From positions 1 to 56,251 of the forward strand of contig CBDUXT010000030.1 in assembly GCA_965371245.1 (NCBI GenBank): DNA of 56,251 nucleotides, in the 5' to 3' direction. Both the position numbers and the translations under genes were made by a program. Below, piece by piece: positions 24,761 to 33,251 of this stretch; the stretch's first letter is position 1; each line of letters opens with the position of its first letter. Under the pieces are notes generated by a model. That model saw only the letters and a program-made list of their open reading frames with translations, searched no databases and was not told where the DNA came from. The DNA is from CBDUXT01 sp965371245. GTDB taxonomy: Bacteria > Planctomycetota > Phycisphaerae > UBA1845.

Positions 24761-25629
24761 GCTTCCGGAGCCCTGGCGCCCTGTTGCGGACGCTCGCTGT
24801 CTTCGCGGCAACGATGCGTACGAATTCGCGGCTGGTCTGGATCATCGCCAGCGGCTGGCTCACCGCGGGTTGTGTCACCGGGCCGGTCGGAAAACGGGAG
24901 TTCGACGAGACCTGCCCGGGATCGATGCTCTTGGAGAGAGCCCCGGCTTACGTCGGGCGACCCGGCGACGACAAACCCTGGCACCTGGACCTTGTCCTGC
25001 GTACGGGGTTCCCGAAGCTCTCTTCCACCGAGCAGAAACTCGACCGCCGCCTGGACATTCCCCTCAGAGCCGACGTCTTCGGCGTGTTCGGCCACCCGCG
25101 CACGCCCATCGACCGCAAGACCGATCTGGGGCTCAACACGGTTCATCTCGGCCTGGGAAGGCGCGAGTCCGACCTGTTCACCTGGACCGTCTACGTCGGC
25201 GGCGGGGCGGCGAGCGACAGTGAGCACCAACGCTTCCTCATCGCCAATCTCAGCACGCGCTTTCGGTACGCCTATTACTATGCGGGTGCCGGCGTCGAGT
25301 TGTATCCTTGGGGGACGCCGCGTCATGCCGGCGACTCGACATGGCTTGAGTGGATTCACAGCGGCCGGCCGTATCTCTCGACCGGCGTCGAGGTCGCCTT
25401 TCTCAACGCCGAAGGGGCGGCCACGTTCGCCCTCGCGCCGCTTACGCTGTATGACGCATCCCAAGACGTTCGGGACTGGCTGTTCGCGGTGACCGTCGGC
25501 GTGGGCTTCGTTCTACCGCTCGATGAGTCGTGGTCCGTCAATCTTCTGGGCGACTACCGGTTCCACGTCTATCGCCCGGAGGAGTACAACGGCTGGAACA
25601 TCATGACCGGGTTGCGCTATCGCTTTTGA
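24757..25629 (+). CDS. Outer-membrane lipoprotein, beta-barrel-like
   Basis: 290 aa from the ATGA-overlapping ATG, or 271 aa from ATG 24814. The shorter form begins with a clear lipoprotein signal, RTNSRLVWIIASGWLTAGC, where LTAG-C is the lipobox. The body has alternating strands (FTWTVYVGGGAAS, FRYAYYYAGAGVELYPWG, PYLSTGVEVAFL, WLFAVTVGVGFVLPL, WSVNLLGDYRFHVY) and ends GLRYRF with a terminal aromatic residue, as in outer-membrane barrels. Function unknown. It appears coupled to the zinc-ribbon membrane protein upstream. Confidence 0.7.
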   Translation: MSFRSPGALLRTLAVFAATMRTNSRLVWIIASGWLTAGCVTGPVGKREFDETCPGSMLLERAPAYVGRPGDDKPWHLDLVLRTGFPKLSSTEQKLDRRLDIPLRADVFGVFGHPRTPIDRKTDLGLNTVHLGLGRRESDLFTWTVYVGGGAASDSEHQRFLIANLSTRFRYAYYYAGAGVELYPWGTPRHAGDSTWLEWIHSGRPYLSTGVEVAFLNAEGAATFALAPLTLYDASQDVRDWLFAVTVGVGFVLPLDESWSVNLLGDYRFHVYRPEEYNGWNIMTGLRYRF

Positions 25630-25705
25630 GACGGGTCCAGCCTCGGCGCCGATCGGCGATTCAGGCTTCGTCCTTCCCGTCCGAAAGGGGGTTCTCTGGG
25701 TGGCG

Positions 25706-27157
25706 CTATGCACGCCCGACGGAAACCGGCGAGCGTGTCGTCCTTCGAATCGCGATCGCTCCGGCGGCAAGTAGAAGCATCGTCAGGGCCGCCAGCCCCC
25801 AGGTGGATACAGCCGGAACGGTGATTCCCGTGGTCGCCGCCGAAGGACGGAACACGAACACCGATCCGGATTCGCAATACTGACCTGGGCCCGGGGTGGG
25901 GCATGCATCGTCGTCGGCGCGTGCCGCTACGATGACGGTATTACCGCTCAGGGAGACGGCATTCCCGAGCCAGTCATATTCGACCGCGTCGGGAATGGTC
26001 AGCTTCTGCTCGTCGATCCAGTTGGTTCCGTCGAAGCGATATACGTAGGCCGCGCCGCAGTCCGCCCCCGCTGCGCAGTTAGTTCCGTCTGCCCCGACCA
26101 CGACCGTGTCTCCGTTCAAGGAGATTGACCGCCCGAACTGGTCTGCCCTCGCTCGGTCGGAAGCGGCCAGTTTTTGCTCTTGGACCCAAGAGCCCCCGCT
26201 ACGCCGAAATATATACGCTGAACCACAGTTGAGGGTCGATGCGTCGCAATCGGCATGGTACGCCCCAATCGCAGCCGTATCCCCTCTCAAGGAAACAGAG
26301 AATCCGAACGTGTCATCCGGCATCAGGTCAAGGGAAACCAGTCTCTGCTCCTCGACCCAACGGGTTCCATCATAGCGGAACACATACGCCGACCCGCAGC
26401 GGTGGTAGGGGTCCGGATCCCCCATGCAGTGTTCGCTCTGTGCCGCGACCAGGACCGTCTCTCCGCTGACAGCAACCCGGCCCCCGAACCCGGCACCCAC
26501 TGTTCGTTCGAAGGCGGTCAGTCTCTGCTCCTCGACCCAGTTGGTTCCGTTGAAGCGGAACACGTACGCAGACCCGCAGCTGTCGCCCGCCTCGCAGAAA
26601 TCGCCAGGCGCCCCCAGCACGACCGTGTCCCCGCTTATCGAAGCGGAAAATCCGAAGGCATCGCCGTCCTGGGGATCAGAGGCCGTCAGTTTCTGTTCCT
26701 CGATCCAACTGGTTCCGTTGAAGCGGAACACATACGCCGATCCGCAGTAGTACTGCACTGGACAGCCATCGACGGCGTTCACCACGGCAAGGTCTCCGTT
26801 GAGGGAGACGGAGCGCCCGAAGAACTCTCCCGGTTCCGAGTCGGACGCGACGAGCATTTGCGTCTCGATCCACTCGCTCCCGTTGAAGCGAAAGACGTAC
26901 ACAGCGCCGGTGTTCGTGCCCGCGGCACCGTCGTAATTGTCTGCCCCCAGCAACATCGTGTTTCCACTTACGGAAATGGAGGACCCGAACCAGTCAGTCT
27001 CTCCCGCGTCGGAGGCCGTCAGCTTTTGCGTTAGCAAGAGTTGGGCCGGGGCTGGCGTAGCGCCCAACCCAACAATCATCGCCGCCAAGGCACTCAGCCA
27101 AATCGAATGCCCCCGGGCGCCGCAGCCCTTTGATCCGTTGCGCGTTATTGGATACAT
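25706..27157 (-). CDS. Secreted FG-GAP repeat protein with VPAVSTWG sorting tail
   Basis: 483 aa. The signal peptide (SIWLSALAAMIVGLGATPAPAQ) is followed by seven repeats of about 55 residues, each of the form EQKLTASD...FGxSVSLSGDTVVVGA...GSAYVFRFNGTxWxEEQ; seven such units are the usual blade number of a closed beta-propeller. The C-terminus is VPAVSTWGLAALTMLLLAAGAIAIRRT, an IPTL/PEP-CTERM-like anchor: motif, membrane helix, basic end. Likely exported and cell-surface sorted. Paired Cys in blade loops (CPVQYYC, CEAGDSC, CDASTLNC) suggest disulfides. ATG 27157 has GGAG upstream; the longer frame is spurious. Confidence 0.85.
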   Translation of the reverse strand: MYPITRNGSKGCGARGHSIWLSALAAMIVGLGATPAPAQLLLTQKLTASDAGETDWFGSSISVSGNTMLLGADNYDGAAGTNTGAVYVFRFNGSEWIETQMLVASDSEPGEFFGRSVSLNGDLAVVNAVDGCPVQYYCGSAYVFRFNGTSWIEEQKLTASDPQDGDAFGFSASISGDTVVLGAPGDFCEAGDSCGSAYVFRFNGTNWVEEQRLTAFERTVGAGFGGRVAVSGETVLVAAQSEHCMGDPDPYHRCGSAYVFRYDGTRWVEEQRLVSLDLMPDDTFGFSVSLRGDTAAIGAYHADCDASTLNCGSAYIFRRSGGSWVQEQKLAASDRARADQFGRSISLNGDTVVVGADGTNCAAGADCGAAYVYRFDGTNWIDEQKLTIPDAVEYDWLGNAVSLSGNTVIVAARADDDACPTPGPGQYCESGSVFVFRPSAATTGITVPAVSTWGLAALTMLLLAAGAIAIRRTTRSPVSVGRA

Positions 27158-27291
27158 GTCTTGTCTCCAAGGCGTTAGAAGGGTGACCCAGGAACCTAGA
27201 GATGCCTGTATTGTACCAGTTTCACGTGGACAGGCAAGACCAATCTCGACTGATCCAACGAATCTGCGAAGCTCGGGCATGGGGTCTTGTT

Positions 27292-28812
27292 TCATGCGTC
27301 GTCGTCGGCCGATCCGTACGGTTCGGTTGGGGATGAATCCGCGCTGTCGTCGTTCGAACCAACTTCCGTATCGGCGCTGGTCTCTGGTTCGGCTGGTAAC
27401 GTCGCCGCGGTCTCCGAGACAACAGGCATCGATATGTCCGCCGCGACGTCGGCCGCGGGAGGGGTCGTCGGCTCGGGTGATTCGGTCGATCGCTCGGCGT
27501 CGAGCGCGGTGAATCCGCTTCCGGCTTCGGTGTCCGGATCCATGAAGACGTCCTCGAGGTCGGTTCCGTCCACGTCTCGTCTCAAGAGCGCGTAGATCAC
27601 CGTGCTTGCCGAGAAGTAGAACGACGCCAGAAAAGACCACATCAGCCCGATCGTGAGCAGCACGTACACGCCGATCAGCGCAGCGGAGAGATATTCGTTC
27701 GCGCTCAAAGTGCTCCAAACCGGTGCCGTGTAGGGTCCGCCGCCGGCAGTGACCGGCCAGAGGAGATCGAGCTTGGCCAGGGATTCCCCCTCGCCCCCGC
27801 GGCTCCACCAGCCGAAAGGCGACGTTCCGAAGGCGACGACCGAGCGCGTGATGCCCAGCATGCACGAGGTGAACTGCTGGACGAACACCCAGCAGATTCC
27901 GCCAAAGACGGTGGCGATGGCCGCGTATAGCGCCGCCTTCCACGGCTTGGAAAACGGGTAGGACAGGCCGCGGGAGAACGCATCGAACGCGTCGGAGCCC
28001 TCCATGCTGACGACGGGGAAAAACAGGCTTCCCCCGACCAACAGACCCAGCGCAAGAATCGCGATGACGAAGCCGCCCAGGATGGCCAGAAAGAAGGCGG
28101 CGCCCGCCAGCAGGTCACCCAGAAAGGGCAGCCTCAGAAGCATCCCGCCGAGCACGAGCAGGACGGCCACGATCAACATGAAGATCAGGGGGATGCACGG
28201 CGCGAGGAAGAACCCACCGAAGAGCTTGTCCCACGCGAAGCGCAGCCCCTCACGGATCGAGAGTCGCTCGTCGCGCACGAACTGAACGGCCGCGAGGCGG
28301 CAGATCGCCCCGCCCGCCAGGGACCAGATCAGAAGTGATCCGAGGCCGAAGAGCACGAAATAAAGGGTATGGTAGCGGGCCATCCAAGAGACGCCGTGGA
28401 CCATGCCGGCGAGGTTTTGGAGCGGGTTCATGGCGGACTGCGACGAGATGTAGGTTCCCACGGAGGTGCCCGCCATCAGCGAGCGCCCGGGTAGCGAAGA
28501 GCAAAGGAAGCCGACGACGCACCGCTTCTGATGCGCCTGCCAGACTTCGAAGATGCCACTGACGCCGTCTCGGTCGTCGAAGGGCACCTGTTGCGCCCGC
28601 GATGCTACGTATCGCGATACCGCTCGGGCATCGACCCCGTTGGCACCCCACATGGTGTCAAGCGCCGAACCAAGCAGGACCGTCACAACGATCGCCGCCA
28701 AGGCAAGGCCGAGCTTGGCGGGTTGAATGGCCAGGCCGAGCACGCGAATGATATGTACGAGGCCGCTCGCTTCGAGCCATCCTCCTCCGTTGGTCGTTTG
28801 CGGGTCTTCCAT
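27292..28812 (-). CDS. Large multi-pass membrane protein with acidic tail
   Basis: 506 aa. About seven to eight membrane helices: PAKLGLALAAIVVTVLLGSAL, YFVLFGLGSLLIWSLAGGAI, FFLAPCIPLIFMLIVAVLLVLGG, LAGAAFFLAILGGFVIAIL with LGLLVGGSLFFPVV, AALYAAIATVFGGICWVF, and YLSAALIGVYVLLTIGLMWSFL. The first large loop (about residues 60-140) probably faces the periplasm. The last 95 residues are Ser/Glu/Asp/Pro-rich and disordered. No transporter signature. I recognise the general type from planctomycete genomes but no function. ATG 28812 has GGGAG 8 bp upstream. Confidence 0.7.
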   Translation of the reverse strand: MEDPQTTNGGGWLEASGLVHIIRVLGLAIQPAKLGLALAAIVVTVLLGSALDTMWGANGVDARAVSRYVASRAQQVPFDDRDGVSGIFEVWQAHQKRCVVGFLCSSLPGRSLMAGTSVGTYISSQSAMNPLQNLAGMVHGVSWMARYHTLYFVLFGLGSLLIWSLAGGAICRLAAVQFVRDERLSIREGLRFAWDKLFGGFFLAPCIPLIFMLIVAVLLVLGGMLLRLPFLGDLLAGAAFFLAILGGFVIAILALGLLVGGSLFFPVVSMEGSDAFDAFSRGLSYPFSKPWKAALYAAIATVFGGICWVFVQQFTSCMLGITRSVVAFGTSPFGWWSRGGEGESLAKLDLLWPVTAGGGPYTAPVWSTLSANEYLSAALIGVYVLLTIGLMWSFLASFYFSASTVIYALLRRDVDGTDLEDVFMDPDTEAGSGFTALDAERSTESPEPTTPPAADVAADISMPVVSETAATLPAEPETSADTEVGSNDDSADSSPTEPYGSADDDA

Positions 28813-28945
28813 CGTGATGGGCTCCCTGAAGATACGTGATTCCAAACCGCCAAGCCCCGGGCTGCGCCCTGCTTGAGACTTGCGCGCGGCATTATAGTTT
28901 CCTTCGAGCGCGGAGCAACTCGCACTTTATTTGGGGGGCGGAGTC

Positions 28946-29068
28946 GGGTGCGTGACAGAATCGGCGTTGGGCAGTTTTCAGAGCACCGGTAGAACCGGCT
29001 TGCCGGCGGGCGCGAGCCCGGTGTCACCATGACGCGGGGGTCCGCAGGCTGGCGCCTGCGGCTCTGAC
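28946..29068. repeat. MITE-like element (GGGTGCGTGAC family), copy 2
   Basis: Begins GGGTGCGTGACAGAATCGGC, then GCAGTTTTCAGAGCAC, hairpins around ACCGG...CCGG and CCGCAGGCTGGCGCCTGCGG, ending GCTCTGAC. Shares ends and order with copies at 32951, 50677 and 56080. Confidence 0.75.
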
Positions 29069-29159
29069 TCATCGTCCCCGTTCCGCTGGAAGTGTCAAGT
29101 ACCCGGCAAAGCCCGAGCGCGAGTCGGATGCAACCGTACGTCGTCGCGAGGTAGCTCGT

Positions 29160-29182
29160 GGGGTGCGTCCCGGACGCACCCC
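29160..29182. repeat. Perfect palindrome GGGGTGCGTCC-C-GGACGCACCCC
   Basis: Eleven-bp arms with a one-base centre, 38 bp after the trpA stop. It could terminate transcription by hairpin although no T-run follows. Confidence 0.7.
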
Positions 29183-29220
29183 GCCTCAGTCCTACCGCTG
29201 CTCATACGCAAAGCGGTTCG

Positions 29221-30045
29221 TCAGGAGTGAGCAGGCGTCAGACCCGTGATCAGCTCGGCCACGAAGGCGGACACGGCGTCCAAGGCTTCGCCGCGTGGCT
29301 GACCGCTTTCCAGTGCGGCGGCGACGCGACGGACGATGGCACTGCCGACGATCGCACCGTCGGCCAGCCGACAAATGTCTCGGACGTGCTCGGCACAAGA
29401 AATGCCGAACCCAACGCAGATGGGCAAACCGGCTGTTTCACGCAGTCGCGCTACTTCATCCGCAAGGCTCGGTGGCATAGCCTGTCGTTCGCCGGTGGTG
29501 CCGGCCACGGCAATCTGATACACAAACCCGGACGACTCGGCCGCGATCACTTTGCGTCTTTCAGGTGTGGTGGTTGGGGCCACAAGACCGACGTACGCGA
29601 GACCCGCCGTCCGAGCGGCGTTAGCAGAGAATGCGGCTTCTTCGACCGGTACGTCCGGAAGAATCACGCCATCGAAACCGGCATCGGCAGCGCGACCCAG
29701 GAAGCGCTCGACCCCGAAGCGATGCACCAACGAGAAGGAAACCATGGCCACAATTCCGCACGCGACGGATGATCGCACCTCACTCACCAGGCGAAAGGTG
29801 TCTTCCAGGGTGTGTCCATGTTCCAGGGCGCGGTGGAACGAGTCCTGGATCACCGGACCATCGGCGATCGAGTCCGAATAGGGTATGCCGACTTCAACGA
29901 CGGCCGCGCCCAACGCGTCCGCGCGACGGATCAGGTCGGCGGTAAAGGCAGCGTCCGGAAAGCCGGCGGTGAAGTAAGGCAGGAGCGCGCCTCGCTTCGC
30001 CGAGCGGCTTGCCTCGAAGTGTTCTTGTATCCTCTCGACCGGCAT
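29221..30045 (-). CDS. trpA: Tryptophan synthase alpha subunit
   Basis: 274 aa, normal length. It cleaves indole-3-glycerol phosphate to indole and glyceraldehyde 3-phosphate. Motifs: LLPYFTAGFPD, VVEVGIPYSDSIADGPVIQ (catalytic Glu and Asp), FDGVILPDVPVEEA, GLVAPTTTPERRK, GFVYQIAVAGTTGER and PICVGFGISCAEHV with ADGAIVGSAIV (phosphate site). No trpB or other trp gene is adjacent, so the pathway is scattered or trpB lies elsewhere. Confidence 0.95.
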   Translation of the reverse strand: MPVERIQEHFEASRSAKRGALLPYFTAGFPDAAFTADLIRRADALGAAVVEVGIPYSDSIADGPVIQDSFHRALEHGHTLEDTFRLVSEVRSSVACGIVAMVSFSLVHRFGVERFLGRAADAGFDGVILPDVPVEEAAFSANAARTAGLAYVGLVAPTTTPERRKVIAAESSGFVYQIAVAGTTGERQAMPPSLADEVARLRETAGLPICVGFGISCAEHVRDICRLADGAIVGSAIVRRVAAALESGQPRGEALDAVSAFVAELITGLTPAHS

Positions 30046-30102
30046 CGATTCCTCAGCGTCTCTCTAGTGCTCTGTCATCGTTGAATCGACTGGTTCGCGT
30101 GC

Positions 30103-30165
30103 CACGGCTCGGCGAGCCGTGTTGAGCCGCAATCACAGGCCCGGGGCACTGCTCATAGAGCAGTG
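30103..30165. repeat. Two adjacent perfect hairpins
   Basis: CACGGCTCGGCGAGCCGTG (30103-30121) and CACTGCTC-ATA-GAGCAGTG (30147-30165), 26 bp apart, upstream of trpA. Confidence 0.7.
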
Positions 30166-30251
30166 GCACACGTCTTGAACAATTCTTAACCCGTCAATCG
30201 GCGGCTGACGCCGCACTAAAGCCCCGTTGCACCTTGTTTGACGGCTTTCGA

Positions 30252-30327
30252 GGGTGGCGTGGCAAGAGTTGGTTGCCCGTGTTGCAGCACCGAGGTCACG
30301 GGTAAGCCGACGCTTGCCCATGCCACC
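30252..30327. repeat. Long inverted repeat, GGGTGGCATGG family (copy 3)
   Basis: GGGTGGCGTGGCAAG pairs with CTTGCCCATGCCACC; inner TTGCCCGTG / CACGGGTAA. It lies 70 bp after the 3' end of the M1 peptidase gene. Confidence 0.75.
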
Positions 30328-30396
30328 TACAACGTCAGGCGTGACGATGCACTTGGATCGATCACGCCGTTCCGCACGATCCGAACGGGAAGGGCG

Positions 30397-32787
30397 TCAA
30401 CTCGAGCCGACGTCACCGGCCTCCTTGGCGTCTTCCTCTTCGTCCTCCTTGTCGTCCTTTTGCATCGGGTTCTTGCGCTTCTTGTTCTTGAAGAGCTTGA
30501 ACCGCGTGGGCATCGTTCGGCGTGGGATGAAGTTGTTTTCCAGATCGGCGTCGGCCGTTTCCAGGTGCGGGTCAAGCACGATCCCCTTGATGATCTTGGG
30601 CGTGAGGATCATCTTGGAGATCTTCTCGCTGTTGCGCCGCCAGATCTCGGCCGGGATACGAATCTCCTCGGACGTGCCATCCTCGTAGTCCACCTGAAGA
30701 ATGACGGGCATCACCAGGCCGCCGACGTTGACCAGATCGACCACGTAGAAGTTGTACGTCGAAGCGAGAAGATCCTTCTCGTCGTCGTCCAGTTTCTCCA
30801 TCAGCTTGGAAAACGTCCTGCGATCCTTGTCGGTGACGTCCAGGTCGTCGTAGGTGTTATAGAAGTCCTTGAGTTCCGGGAAGTCATCGACCCGTTTCGC
30901 CAGCGCCTTGTCTCGCGACTCGGAGAGCGTGACCGTTTCCTCCGCGCGTTTTTCCTTCTTGATGGCGCTTTCCGTTGACGGATCCTGCGTGTCGATCTCG
31001 AACACGCGAAGGTTGTCGATGCCGATGTCGCAATGGTCCGTCGAGTAGAACCAGCCGCGCCAGAACCAGTCCAGATCGACCGCGGAGGCATCCTCCATGG
31101 TGCGGAACAGGTCGGCCGGCATCGGTCGCTTGAACTTCCAACGCATGGCGTATTCCTTGAACGCGAAGTCGAACAGCTCTCGCCCGAGGATGGTCTCGCG
31201 CAGAATGTTCATCGCCGTTGCCGGCTTGGCGTAGGCGTTGTTGCCGAACTGAAGCAGCGACTCCGAGTTGGTCATGATGGGAACCTGGTTCCGGCTGGTC
31301 ATGTAGCCGGTGATGTTCTTCGGTTCGCCGCGCCTTGACGGGTACTCGTCCTCCCACTCCTGCTCGGATAGGTATTGCAGGAACGTGTTGAGCCCCTCGT
31401 CCATCCAGGTCCACTGGCGCTCGTCGGAGTTGACGATCATCGGGAAGTAGTTGTGCCCCACCTCGTGGATCACCACGGAGATCAGACCGTACTTGGTCCG
31501 CTTCGAGTAGGTGCCGTCATCCTCCGGGCGAGGGCCGTTGAAGCAGATCATCGGGTATTCCATCCCGCCGACGGGTCCGTTGACCGAGATGGCGACCGGA
31601 TACGGATACGCGAAGGTGTAGCGCGAGTAGACGTTCAGCGTGTGGATGATCGCGTGGGTCGAGTAGCGGCTCCAAAGCGGCTCGCCTTCGATCGGGTAAT
31701 AGGACATGGCCATCACGCGGTTGCCGCCGACCTCGTGGCCTTGGGCGTCCCAGATGAACTTTCGCGACGAAGCAAATGCGAAGTCACGCACGTCGTCGGC
31801 CTTGTAAATCCAGGTCTTCTTCCCCGAAGGCTTGTGGTCCTGGTTGGCGACGGCTTCGTCGGGGGTGACGACAAAGACCGGCGTCTTCGCATGCCCGGCT
31901 TCCGCGAGGCGCACGCGCTGCTCGGCCGACAGCACCTCTTCGGGGTTTTGCAGCACACCGGTGGAGGCCACGATGTGGTCGTCCGGGACGGTGATGCGCA
32001 CCAGGTAGTTCCCGAATTCGAGCGTGAACTCGCCGCTGCCGAGGAACTGCTTGTGTTGCCAGCCCGTCACGTCGGTGTAGGCGGCCATCCGCGGGAACCA
32101 CTGCGCCATCTCATAGATGTAGTTGCCGTCGTCTTCGAAAAACTCGCACCCCGTTCTGGCGCGGATGACCTTCGAGTCGTTGATCTGATAGTTCCAATCG
32201 ATGGAGAAGACGGTGCTCTCTTTCGGTTCGAGCGGCTTGGGCAGATCGATCCGCATCATGGTCTTGATGATCGTGTGCGGCAGATCCTTTCCATCGCCGT
32301 CGCGCACGGACGTGAGCTTCATCCCCCCGTCGAAATCCTTCAGCGCAAGCCAGCGACGAAGCCCCCTGTAGGAAAGACGGTCGAAGTTCGGTGCCGGGCT
32401 GGTCAGCGGGGTCGCGGAGTCCGGCGCGAAGATGTTCGGATCGAGCTGAAGCCACAGATACCGGAGCGAGTCCGGGGAGTGATTCGTGTAGGTGATGGTC
32501 TCGGAGCCGATGATCCGCTGGTTCTCGTCATCCAACTCCACGTCGATGACGTGGTCGGCGCGCTGCTGCCAATAGCCCCGCGCCGGCGCGCCGGAGGCTG
32601 TCCGGAAGTCGTTGGGCGTCGGCAAGATTTCTTCGAGTTGCCGAAACTTGTCCTCCCGGACACGCTTTCCTCCATCCGTCCGCTGCGCGACAACGGATGA
32701 AGTCAGCATCCCGAGAAAGCACACCGCGACGACCGTAGCAACCGTCGATCGATTCAGATTCAAGACGCTTCCGGTTTTCGAGTTCAT
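30397..32787 (-). CDS. Secreted M1-family zinc metallopeptidase
   Basis: 796 aa. The signal peptide (NRSTVATVVAVCFLGMLTSSVVAQ) indicates export. An N-terminal beta-domain carries VELDDENQRIIGSETITYTN. The gluzincin catalytic core has GGMEYPMI (in place of the GAMEN exopeptidase motif), HEVGHNYFP (H441, E442, H445) and, 18 residues on, E464 in WMDEGLNTFLQ. The C-terminal part has WFWRGWFYSTDHCDIGIDNL, then a charged region KEKRAEETVTLSESRDKAL and a Lys/Glu-rich tail. Family members are aminopeptidase-like; the altered GxMEN site and location suggest periplasmic protein turnover with different end recognition. ATG 32787 has AAGGG 8 bp upstream. Confidence 0.88.
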   Translation of the reverse strand: MNSKTGSVLNLNRSTVATVVAVCFLGMLTSSVVAQRTDGGKRVREDKFRQLEEILPTPNDFRTASGAPARGYWQQRADHVIDVELDDENQRIIGSETITYTNHSPDSLRYLWLQLDPNIFAPDSATPLTSPAPNFDRLSYRGLRRWLALKDFDGGMKLTSVRDGDGKDLPHTIIKTMMRIDLPKPLEPKESTVFSIDWNYQINDSKVIRARTGCEFFEDDGNYIYEMAQWFPRMAAYTDVTGWQHKQFLGSGEFTLEFGNYLVRITVPDDHIVASTGVLQNPEEVLSAEQRVRLAEAGHAKTPVFVVTPDEAVANQDHKPSGKKTWIYKADDVRDFAFASSRKFIWDAQGHEVGGNRVMAMSYYPIEGEPLWSRYSTHAIIHTLNVYSRYTFAYPYPVAISVNGPVGGMEYPMICFNGPRPEDDGTYSKRTKYGLISVVIHEVGHNYFPMIVNSDERQWTWMDEGLNTFLQYLSEQEWEDEYPSRRGEPKNITGYMTSRNQVPIMTNSESLLQFGNNAYAKPATAMNILRETILGRELFDFAFKEYAMRWKFKRPMPADLFRTMEDASAVDLDWFWRGWFYSTDHCDIGIDNLRVFEIDTQDPSTESAIKKEKRAEETVTLSESRDKALAKRVDDFPELKDFYNTYDDLDVTDKDRRTFSKLMEKLDDDEKDLLASTYNFYVVDLVNVGGLVMPVILQVDYEDGTSEEIRIPAEIWRRNSEKISKMILTPKIIKGIVLDPHLETADADLENNFIPRRTMPTRFKLFKNKKRKNPMQKDDKEDEEEDAKEAGDVGSS

Positions 32788-33251
32788 GCGATAGCCCTTG
32801 TATAGGCCGGCCGTTGATAGCTCGGCTCGACTGGTTGAAAACACGGTGCCGTTCCCGCCGAAGCACCGGCCAGGGAACCGCAGGCCCAAGCGTGGATTAT
32901 GCCAGAACTACGTCGCGGATTCCAGCGCGGGGCGGATCCCGGCGTGGATGGGGGCATGGGCGAATCGGCGGGCAGTTTTCAGAGCACAGGGCGCGAGCCC
33001 TGTGACCGGTCTCGGTTCGCAGAAGCGCTGGTGCTTGTTCGCACCGTGTCCGAGGGCTTGCGCCCACGGCTCTGACCGGGTGCGCCGCCGTCAAGATGGC
33101 TTTGCAGAACCCGCCGAACCTGTCACACCGCCGGCGCGTGGATTGAAACGCCGCGAACGCTCCGGAGCAAGACGTCAGGCGGGGCGTATCCGGGTGGACA
33201 AGAAAAAACACGGGATGATGGGCCACGGGGCACGATCTGACGCCGGCGTTC
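32788..33251. other. Intergenic region M1 peptidase - citF
   Basis: Occupied mainly by the complete MITE-like element 32951-33129. The remaining sequence on either side shows no gene. Confidence 0.5.
32951..33129. repeat. MITE-like element (GGGTGCGTGAC family), copy 3, full length
   Basis: About 175 bp. The left end carries CGAATCGGCGGGCAGTTTTC, followed by hairpin ACAGGGC-GCGA-GCCCTGT, and GGGCTTGCGCCC. The right end reads CAAGATGGCTTTGCA...CCGCCGAACCTGTCACAC. The two ends are imperfect inverted repeats (GTGACAG-N-TCGGCGG). Its orientation is opposite to that of the partial copy at 56080. Confidence 0.75.

Larger units (their letters stand above)
28813..29220. other. Intergenic region with repeats
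   Basis: Contains the multi-hairpin repeat 28946-29068 and a perfect palindrome at 29160-29182 downstream of trpA. No gene seen. Confidence 0.5.
30046..30396. other. Intergenic region rich in hairpins
   Basis: Three separate inverted repeats: CACGGCTCG/CGAGCCGTG at 30103-30121, CACTGCTC-ATA-GAGCAGTG at 30147-30165, and the long inverted repeat 30252-30327. It lies between trpA and the 3' end of the M1 peptidase gene. No gene seen. Confidence 0.5.

Noticed and set aside
31375..32700. A 441-codon plus-strand frame opposite the M1 peptidase
   Set aside because: Shadow of the peptidase gene; composition is skewed to Val/Arg/His without any motif.
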